NCBI RefSeq assembly: GCF_020966635.1
Contig: NZ_JAJKFQ010000002.1
Location: 1,240,001 to 1,304,000, forward strand
Direction: 5' to 3'
DNA length: 64,000 nucleotides
DNA from: Stieleria sp. JC731
GTDB lineage: Bacteria > Planctomycetota > Planctomycetia > Pirellulales > Pirellulaceae
The translations under genes and the position numbers were made by a program. Under the pieces are notes generated by a model, which was not told the origin of the DNA, made no database searches, and worked only from the letters and a program-made list of their open reading frames with translations. Below, piece by piece: positions 58,345 through 64,000 of this stretch. The number at the start of each line of letters is the position of its first letter. Position 1 is the first letter of the stretch.

Positions 58345-59174
58345 GGTGTTGCTCGAAATATGATCTCAAAAATTCGTTCTGTCTCACTGTTGCGTTCAAT
58401 TCTGCCATCAATGCGTGTGAACAAGGGCGGCTGGCCGGACTCGGAAACCTTGAGTGAATTATCCGTGTCGTCATTGGACACTGCTTCATAGAAGGCAGCG
58501 AGTTCATGCCGCATCATCGATATCGAACCGCTCATGTTCGTATCGGCGATTGCAACTCGAAGTTCCTGGTAGTCCACTCCCGTTTCGCCTAGATTCGTCG
58601 CCAATCGAGCGATCTCGTCCGCGTAGTAGTGGGCGTCGACATACTCGCTGAGCATAGAATCCCGCAACAACCGCCAAAGCACCGAGTAGTTCGCACGACG
58701 GAGAAGAACGCCTGCGTCGCTTTCGGCGACACGCTGGACGAATACCAAAAGACGCTCGACTGGCAGGCTATTCACAAACGTGCCAAAACCGGTGCGGGAC
58801 CAAAAGATTCGGCCAGTTATGATCGTTTCAAAGTCGTTGTCGGTTAGTTTGACGATGCGATTGCGAAAGTGGAACTGTGGTGTCGCGAACCTGGTTATCC
58901 TTTCGAGCGAGTACGTGAAATCTGAAAGCACTCGCGCTGGCTCCAAGTCGTCGCCAACGGCGAGTGCCACCTGCGATACTTCTTCTCGTCCAGTGTCCTT
59001 GTTCGTCGAACGCGACACCTGGTCGACAGCACCTCGGCGAACAAAGTGGATGTCGCGGTCCCCACGTTTGAAGAACACGACCGTGTCCCTCTCACGCATG
59101 TTTGGAATTCTGCCTTCCACATTGGTGAGCGAGCCGTTCGCAATGCTGGCATCATGAATCGCCCAGCTTGTCAT
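58314..59174 (-). CDS. Unknown protein of the DUF499 operon
   Basis: A 286-residue protein that I do not recognise. The N-terminal 110 residues look like a small beta-barrel with similarity in layout to EVE/PUA-like readers (MRERDTVVFFKRGDRDIHFVRRGAVDQVSR, FTYSLERITRFATPQFHFRNRI). The remainder is helical (VERLLVFVQRVAESDAGVLLRRANYSVLWRLLRDSML). No catalytic motif is evident. It lies between the DUF3883 and the PD-(D/E)xK-like genes. Confidence 0.6.
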   Translation of the reverse strand: MTSWAIHDASIANGSLTNVEGRIPNMRERDTVVFFKRGDRDIHFVRRGAVDQVSRSTNKDTGREEVSQVALAVGDDLEPARVLSDFTYSLERITRFATPQFHFRNRIVKLTDNDFETIITGRIFWSRTGFGTFVNSLPVERLLVFVQRVAESDAGVLLRRANYSVLWRLLRDSMLSEYVDAHYYADEIARLATNLGETGVDYQELRVAIADTNMSGSISMMRHELAAFYEAVSNDDTDNSLKVSESGQPPLFTRIDGRIERNSETERIFEIIFRATPWPTIHQIQI

Positions 59175-59205
59175 TGTGAGACTTCAATCACTTTTTTTGC
59201 CTCGC

Positions 59206-60057
59206 CTAGCTCCGAAGTACTGCTCGATATTGAAGGGGCTGAATGTCAAACTTTGATATCAGTTGCTGGCCAGAGTATTTCTTCTGGGTTGGTTTCGTGA
59301 GCGCGTTGGTAACGACGAATAGAACAAACCGGGGATCCGTCTTCGCTTTGTTCAATTCATTGGCGGTAATGATGAATTGCTCGTCTGGTCCGGTAGTTCC
59401 CTTCACCTCCACGCATTCGAACTTATCGCCCTTGGTGCAATGAAGGTCGTAACCGACTTTCTCTCGCTCTACAGACTTCACCTGCCATTCTGCTGCTTCA
59501 TACGCCTTGGTCACAGCACTCACAGCAGCGACTTCAACTCTTTTGCGTTCTTCCGGCGCCGTTTGAAAGAAGCCGCCAGAAGATTGCTTGATTGCCTTCT
59601 TGCTTAGAAGAGACCTTGAATTCACCGATCGAAAACGCCGGTTCAAGTAATCCACTGTGGACGCATCAAGAATCCGTCCCATGATTTGGCGATACGGAAT
59701 TTGGTAACCGGTCGACGCAGTGATCTCTGCGACAGTAATTGGTTTGTCCTCAGGCAGTACTTGAAGATTGTCAACTGGACGACGATATTCCCCGACGGCT
59801 CCAAACACTGACTGACTTGGCGAGGAGTAGGAATCAACCGCTTCCGCTCGGGCAATGATTCCGAAACCGGCTCGGAAATAGAAGACTATGTCCCCTGGGT
59901 TGGGCCGGTTTAACGTCACTTCGGCTCCGAGGCCTTTGCAATGTCCCCATGCCGCGACAACTTGCTGCTTCAGCATGACCGCATGCTTGCCTTCGCCCTC
60001 CGGTTCCGTTTCATCAGTGTTGTAAAGCCAGTACTCCACCTGGTTACTCCCACTCAC
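59206..60057 (-). CDS. DUF3883 protein with an EVE-like N-terminus
   Basis: A 283-residue protein. The N-terminal 100 residues ([38 protein letters not shown]) resemble an EVE/ASCH-type modified-base reader. The C-terminal 120 residues are a DUF3883 domain, a PD-(D/E)xK relative ([54 protein letters not shown]), with the nuclease-like D-L and E-V-K. Such pairings could let the protein recognise modified DNA. GTG at 60057 overlaps the DUF499 gene end by 14 bp; a GTG at 60039 is also possible. Confidence 0.78.
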   Translation of the reverse strand: MSGSNQVEYWLYNTDETEPEGEGKHAVMLKQQVVAAWGHCKGLGAEVTLNRPNPGDIVFYFRAGFGIIARAEAVDSYSSPSQSVFGAVGEYRRPVDNLQVLPEDKPITVAEITASTGYQIPYRQIMGRILDASTVDYLNRRFRSVNSRSLLSKKAIKQSSGGFFQTAPEERKRVEVAAVSAVTKAYEAAEWQVKSVEREKVGYDLHCTKGDKFECVEVKGTTGPDEQFIITANELNKAKTDPRFVLFVVTNALTKPTQKKYSGQQLISKFDIQPLQYRAVLRS

Positions 60058-62896
60058 TGGTCGTGAACCCTAAGTTGTTGGCGTTTTCTGATGTGGCCCG
60101 TTTGATTTGATCGGACGCGCCTTCAGGGAACTCGGCAGTGATTTCGACGGACACTTTAAGGACAGCATTGGGGTCGCTCGCCAAAAGGCTGATGATTTCA
60201 TCGGCGACATTGACCATTTGCATCTTCGCGCCCGAAGGCGTGATATCGATTGAGCCGTAGTACGTCTTTGCTTTCCTTGTCGTCTCGATCGCCGTGCCGC
60301 CTGCCGTTGCCTTCGGTTTATCGCCCCCTAATAGACCGTTTTCTTTAACGGCTGTGTTGCCACTTGTTTCCGTGCCCGATGCGTCTAGCGTTTCAGGTGG
60401 TGGCATTCTGATACTGGCTTCGTACGTTGCCGCAGCTTCGGGGTCGACTAGCAATAACGTCGCATCAAACTGCACGTTATCGTCGCCAAATCTGAATCCC
60501 TCATATTTGTTCCCGGTATGACCAAATGCAGTTCCGTAGAAGTCCCTGCTTCCCGCGCCCTTGATGATCGCTTGTTCTAGTACCCTACGGTCCTTCAATC
60601 TTGGAAGGTAAAGGTAGCGCAGCGAGTCTTCCCAAAACGTTTTTGCCTCGACCGCAGGCCGATCACTTTTCCAATAGAGTTCCTGCAGCTTTGATCGCAA
60701 ATGAATCGGAGACCACGCCGAGATGACCAATTCGTTCTCCACGCAAACCCGCTGCACCTCAGACGCAAACGCGCCGCCACTGGTATTTAGCTGAAACGCC
60801 TCAATGGTCGTCTTGGAGTCCGTCGGCTTATGCTTCACGGGGCAGAGCAACCATTTAAAGCACTCGCGAACAACGCGCGGAAGCACTTCTTCAGCGGTTT
60901 GCAATTCTTTCTTCGCTTGGTTTTCCTGCAGGCGGTCGATGTTCAGCCGTTGCTCTTTGACATCGTCCACTATTGAGCCCCAGGCGAGCGCAGTGCGAAT
61001 GCAATCGTTGACGCGTGAAAGCGTTCCCCAATCCGGCGCAATGAATATCAAACGGTTGCTACGATGGCGAGGTGACGAGCCGTGGTTGGTGAGATAGTTC
61101 TCGACCTCCTTGAACGAGTCCCTGGTGTCTTCCTTCTGGAATGCGTGCTTCGGTGGAAGAATCACCAGTCGTAATGATGCGTCATCGGGAACGTCTTCGT
61201 GGGGAATGAATGGATGGACGCCTTCAAAGTAGGTGACTCCAGAAGCCAGCTTCTTGGTGACTTCACCCAACTTCTTGAAGATGTCTGTACTGAGGTCAAA
61301 GCGTCCTTTGCGATCCTCCATTTCCCGGCGAAGGTTGGCACGCGTGTCAAACCAGAAGCGAGTTGAGTCCTGGGTCTTGTCACCGGACGTGTTGAGATAA
61401 TGCAAACGATCCGACAATCGATTCAGTGCATCCGAATACAGCGACGATGACTGGCCTGGCTGTACGCACCCCAATAGCACGCGACCACGGTCGATACCAC
61501 GAGTGCCAGGCTTTCCTGATGACCCCTGTGACGAGCCGGCCGAAGGAGCGCTGCCGAGGAATAGTGTGCGAGCGACGCGACGAGCGGCGTGGTACTCTCC
61601 AAATCGAGTTTCTTTAGTGTCAATTGCTGTTGTTTCGGCTCGTTCCCCGTCAATGTCTTTCTCAAGTACCGCATCCCAACCGGCGGACAAGTAGTAGACC
61701 AACTCATTACGCGAGTCACCATCGTATAGTGGCAGGCTGCTGGGCAGGATCAAACCGTCACTGTTGTTGTCTTTCCACAACCGGTAGATCACCTTGGCCA
61801 TCAACTTTAGGACACCGCGAGTTCGTTGGAAACCTTCCAGGGTTGTCCAGTCCTCGTACAATCGGTCAAAGATTTCGGGGTGAATCGGGTAGGCTTCGGT
61901 CAGTCGGTCATAGTAATGTGACTCTTGCGTTTCGGACGGCATCTTGCCGCCTTCAGCGACATACATGTCGGCGAACGCCCGGCAAGTCAGATCGCGTGCT
62001 TCAGCGCTTTTGACGCTATCGAACAAGCGACGACGTACAATCTCGAACGCTTCTTCCGTTGCGACCGGTTTCCACAATGCTTGTACGCGTCCGAAAGTCT
62101 TTTCCATTGCCTTAAGTGCTTTGATTCCACGCTCGCTTCCCGCTTCAATTTCCGAATCTGGGAGTGAGGCCAGCACGATGGCATTGGGAACAAGCTTGGC
62201 CGCCTCGGTCAAGGAATGCACGAAAGACAAATTCGTATCGTAGGTTCCTCCGCTTACGGCACCATTCTCTGGAAATTGACGAATGTATGCGACAAGCTCG
62301 TCTACCAGCACCACGCAGGGTGAACAGTCATGAAGCAGCTGACGAATGATCTCTTTTCCCGGCGACGTTCCGTTCTCATCTGCCTCCTTCACCAGCTTGT
62401 AACCATCGTCACCGCCAAGTTGATAACCGAGCTCGCCCCAAAGCGTCCGGATCTCCTTGCGGCCGCGTTTCCATGGTTGCCCGGGAGACAAATCAGCTCC
62501 GTCAATAACGGCAACGCGAGACTTGGGGACATCCATCAATCCGGCCTGGTCGAGCAAGCCTGGAATCCCAGCCAATTCATCCAATGATCCGGTGCGAGTT
62601 GCCATGTGGTAGACGGCCAGCATGGTGTGCGTCTTACCGCCACCGAAAGCCGTCTGCAATTGAATGACCGGATCGCCGCCTTTGCCATTGAGCCGGTTCG
62701 CAACCGACGTCAATAACAACCGCATCCCCTCAGTGATGTAGGTGCGGTCAAAAAACTTGATAGGATCCTGGTATTCTGGTGTCGCTTTCCCGGAGTGGAC
62801 CGCGGTAATGTCAGCAGCAAACTCTGACTGCTGAAACGTTCCTTCCAGAACGTCCGCGTGTGGGGTGATGTTTTCTCGCCAAGGTTTGACAGCCAT
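60044..62896 (-). CDS. DUF499 AAA+ ATPase (anti-phage-associated type)
   Basis: A 950-residue DUF499 protein. Walker A is [11 protein letters not shown] (about residue 81), Walker [14 protein letters not shown] (about 193). Other conserved stretches are [15 protein letters not shown] ([17 protein letters not shown]), [32 protein letters not shown] and [14 protein letters not shown]499 proteins are large ATPases found with methylases, helicases and nucleases in anti-phage gene clusters, where they are thought to drive DNA or complex remodelling. It is the centre of this minus-strand operon. Confidence 0.9.
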   Translation of the reverse strand: MAVKPWRENITPHADVLEGTFQQSEFAADITAVHSGKATPEYQDPIKFFDRTYITEGMRLLLTSVANRLNGKGGDPVIQLQTAFGGGKTHTMLAVYHMATRTGSLDELAGIPGLLDQAGLMDVPKSRVAVIDGADLSPGQPWKRGRKEIRTLWGELGYQLGGDDGYKLVKEADENGTSPGKEIIRQLLHDCSPCVVLVDELVAYIRQFPENGAVSGGTYDTNLSFVHSLTEAAKLVPNAIVLASLPDSEIEAGSERGIKALKAMEKTFGRVQALWKPVATEEAFEIVRRRLFDSVKSAEARDLTCRAFADMYVAEGGKMPSETQESHYYDRLTEAYPIHPEIFDRLYEDWTTLEGFQRTRGVLKLMAKVIYRLWKDNNSDGLILPSSLPLYDGDSRNELVYYLSAGWDAVLEKDIDGERAETTAIDTKETRFGEYHAARRVARTLFLGSAPSAGSSQGSSGKPGTRGIDRGRVLLGCVQPGQSSSLYSDALNRLSDRLHYLNTSGDKTQDSTRFWFDTRANLRREMEDRKGRFDLSTDIFKKLGEVTKKLASGVTYFEGVHPFIPHEDVPDDASLRLVILPPKHAFQKEDTRDSFKEVENYLTNHGSSPRHRSNRLIFIAPDWGTLSRVNDCIRTALAWGSIVDDVKEQRLNIDRLQENQAKKELQTAEEVLPRVVRECFKWLLCPVKHKPTDSKTTIEAFQLNTSGGAFASEVQRVCVENELVISAWSPIHLRSKLQELYWKSDRPAVEAKTFWEDSLRYLYLPRLKDRRVLEQAIIKGAGSRDFYGTAFGHTGNKYEGFRFGDDNVQFDATLLLVDPEAAATYEASIRMPPPETLDASGTETSGNTAVKENGLLGGDKPKATAGGTAIETTRKAKTYYGSIDITPSGAKMQMVNVADEIISLLASDPNAVLKVSVEITAEFPEGASDQIKRATSENANNLGFTTSEWE

Positions 62897-62920
62897 TATC
62901 GAAGTCGCAGTGTGTATCTG

Positions 62921-63502
62921 TTAGTTGTCGGTGACGGTCCAGCCCACCGAACCGTTCATTGTTTGATCGACGACGCGGGCACGTCGGTCAATGCACTTGA
63001 CCAGCTGTCGAAGCCGTTGCTGGACATCGGCGGCTCGCTTTCGGCGAGATTGGAGGCGTGAGTTCGAAGTTGGCTGCTCCAAGTGCAAAACAACATGCTG
63101 CCTGCTGCACCCGATCGCTCGCTCAGCCCAACGCTGCTCATCTGCGTTGTTAGAGCCCGTGCGAGCAACGACCAAGCAAGCCAACGTGTCGCGAACCTTT
63201 AAAGCGACTTCATCCGCCAAGAATAAAAACGTTGATTCCAGCGTTTTCCGGTAATCCTTTACTTCAATTTGCCAACAGTCGTGATCCGACTCGATAGCAA
63301 GAAAGTCGATCCCTTTTGTCCCGGCGACGCGCCTAGAATTGCAGTTGGCACAACGAACGTCGGTTTCACAAGCGGAGCAATTCAAATTCGCGTCCGCAAG
63401 CGACGAAAATTGTCCTCGGTAAAAACTCCACTCGTCAAACTTGGATACGTCCCATTCGTCGGGAAAATCAAACGCCTGCTCTTGTTCATCAAACGTCGTC
63501 AT
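62921..63502 (-). CDS. PD-(D/E)xK-like zinc protein
   Basis: A 193-residue protein. Two cysteine pairs (NCSACETDVRCANC) suggest a zinc knuckle at about 33-46, followed by GIDFLAIESDHDCWQIEVKDYRK, a D-x(n)-E-V-K pattern of restriction-type nucleases. The ATG at 63502 is chosen; it overlaps the stop of the AAA ATPase gene by 14 bp, and frame upstream to 63661 lies inside that gene. The pairing with an AAA ATPase looks like an ATPase-effector nuclease module. Confidence 0.72.
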   Translation of the reverse strand: MTTFDEQEQAFDFPDEWDVSKFDEWSFYRGQFSSLADANLNCSACETDVRCANCNSRRVAGTKGIDFLAIESDHDCWQIEVKDYRKTLESTFLFLADEVALKVRDTLACLVVARTGSNNADEQRWAERAIGCSRQHVVLHLEQPTSNSRLQSRRKRAADVQQRLRQLVKCIDRRARVVDQTMNGSVGWTVTDN

Positions 63503-64000
63503 CGCCTGCCTCCACCTCGAGGTATCGATCAGTCTGCTGCAACTCCGCTTGAAGCGAAACAATTTCACCGACATCGTCGACTGAGTTGCCTTGTTCAACT
63601 CGAATTGAATGGTTGTCTCGGTGTAGACCAATGAATCGTGCGGCCACATCCTGGTGCTCATCGGATTGCAGAAGAATGTCCAGCTCCCTCATCAGGAAGA
63701 GACTGTGCGTCGCAATGAAGACCTGAACGCCTCCAGCACACAACTGAAGAATCGCCTTCGCGATCTTGGTGACGACAGCAGGGTTCAAATTCGTTTCCGG
63801 TTCGTCCCAGATAAGGTGACTACCGCCAACCAGATGTCCAGTCGCGACTAAACGAGCGATGGTTGCCAGCTTTCGGTGCCCCTCTGCAACGAGCGGCATC
63901 TCCAGGTTTCCGCTTTCTGTTCGCACATAGAAGCGTCCAGACTTATCTGTCTCGACCTTGCCGCCGATGATCTTCTCGAGAGGCTCGAGGATTACGTTTA
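63489..64000 (-). CDS. AAA ATPase (AAA15/RecF-like), N-terminal part outside window
   Basis: At least 170 C-terminal residues of an SMC-like/AAA15 ATPase. Visible: the signature-helix region VAEGHRKLATIARLVATG, Walker B HLIWDEPETNLNP and the H-switch QVFIATHSLFLMREL. The frame is open to the window end, so the Walker A part is missing here. Such ATPases are partners of effector nucleases in OLD/AAA15-type defence modules. The next gene, a PD-(D/E)xK-like protein, starts inside its last codons. Confidence 0.85.
   Translation of the reverse strand, partial: NVILEPLEKIIGGKVETDKSGRFYVRTESGNLEMPLVAEGHRKLATIARLVATGHLVGGSHLIWDEPETNLNPAVVTKIAKAILQLCAGGVQVFIATHSLFLMRELDILLQSDEHQDVAARFIGLHRDNHSIRVEQGNSVDDVGEIVSLQAELQQTDRYLEVEAGDDDV

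Overview
The window looks like a chromosomal segment of a planctomycete of the Pirellulaceae (Rhodopirellula-like) type. The support is a giant exported protein with an N-terminal ELLEDRRLLA leader, Hanks-type kinases including one fused to an ECF sigma factor, a DUF1593 protein, small DUF families typical of planctomycetes, sparse operons and many dispersed palindromic repeats. This assignment is inferred from gene content; there is no rRNA gene to confirm it.

Region 1 (1-29 kb) is mostly ordinary accessory and housekeeping sequence: a vWA protein cut by the window edge, a 183-bp tandem repeat, an alpha/beta hydrolase, a VOC protein, a Ser/Thr kinase with a zinc ribbon, a YdeI-like protein, a RAYT (HUH) transposase beside its own REP palindromes, a Tat-exported LigB-type dioxygenase with a MarR regulator, an 11.4-kb gene for a 3801-residue Calx-beta/PKD/cadherin/SdrD surface protein, three paralogous XRE-SnoaL regulators, an AhpD-like/DUF1348 pair, the sigma-kinase fusion (with a REP element inside its reading frame) and a ferredoxin.

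Region 2 (29-52 kb) is the striking part: an RNA-repair / RNA-metabolism island. It holds KptA (RNA 2'-phosphotransferase), Ro60/Rsr (TROVE), and directly upstream of Ro60 ten tandem Y-RNA-like elements. The better preserved ones have a terminal stem, a conserved 5' motif and a circularly permuted tRNA-like module, which is the YrlA architecture. Then comes an array of about 30 complete and several broken tRNA genes, all on the minus strand, without encoded CCA ends and covering nearly all amino acids. Inside or next to it lie endonuclease V, a slipin, two conserved unknown proteins, two coupled RlaP-type nucleotidyltransferases, a calcineurin-like phosphoesterase coupled to a cyclic-phosphate-processing receiver (cREC) protein, and an LMW-phosphatase-like protein. 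No rtcB or rtcR is present in the window. The tRNA array has been invaded by intervening-sequence-like elements: five copies of a four-helix-bundle (S23/IVS) gene, always on the opposite strand to the tRNAs and four of them flanked by a matching kind of inverted repeat, plus many ORF-less hairpins with the same ends.

Region 3 (52-64 kb) is a defence/mobile-element region: a truncated zeta-toxin-like gene, two unknown conserved proteins, an HNH remnant, a frameshifted GIY-YIG gene, and a compact minus-strand operon (57.7 kb to past the window end) with a PD-(D/E)xK-like protein, an unknown protein, a DUF3883 protein, a 950-residue DUF499 ATPase, a second PD-(D/E)xK-like zinc protein and an AAA ATPase cut by the window end.

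Working model (inference): Ro60 with its Y RNAs, KptA, RlaP, cREC/phosphoesterase and endonuclease V would recognise, trim or repair damaged RNA, while the divergent tRNA array could supply replacement or decoy tRNAs when anticodon nucleases attack the main set. The adjacent defence operon fits a region devoted to biological conflict.
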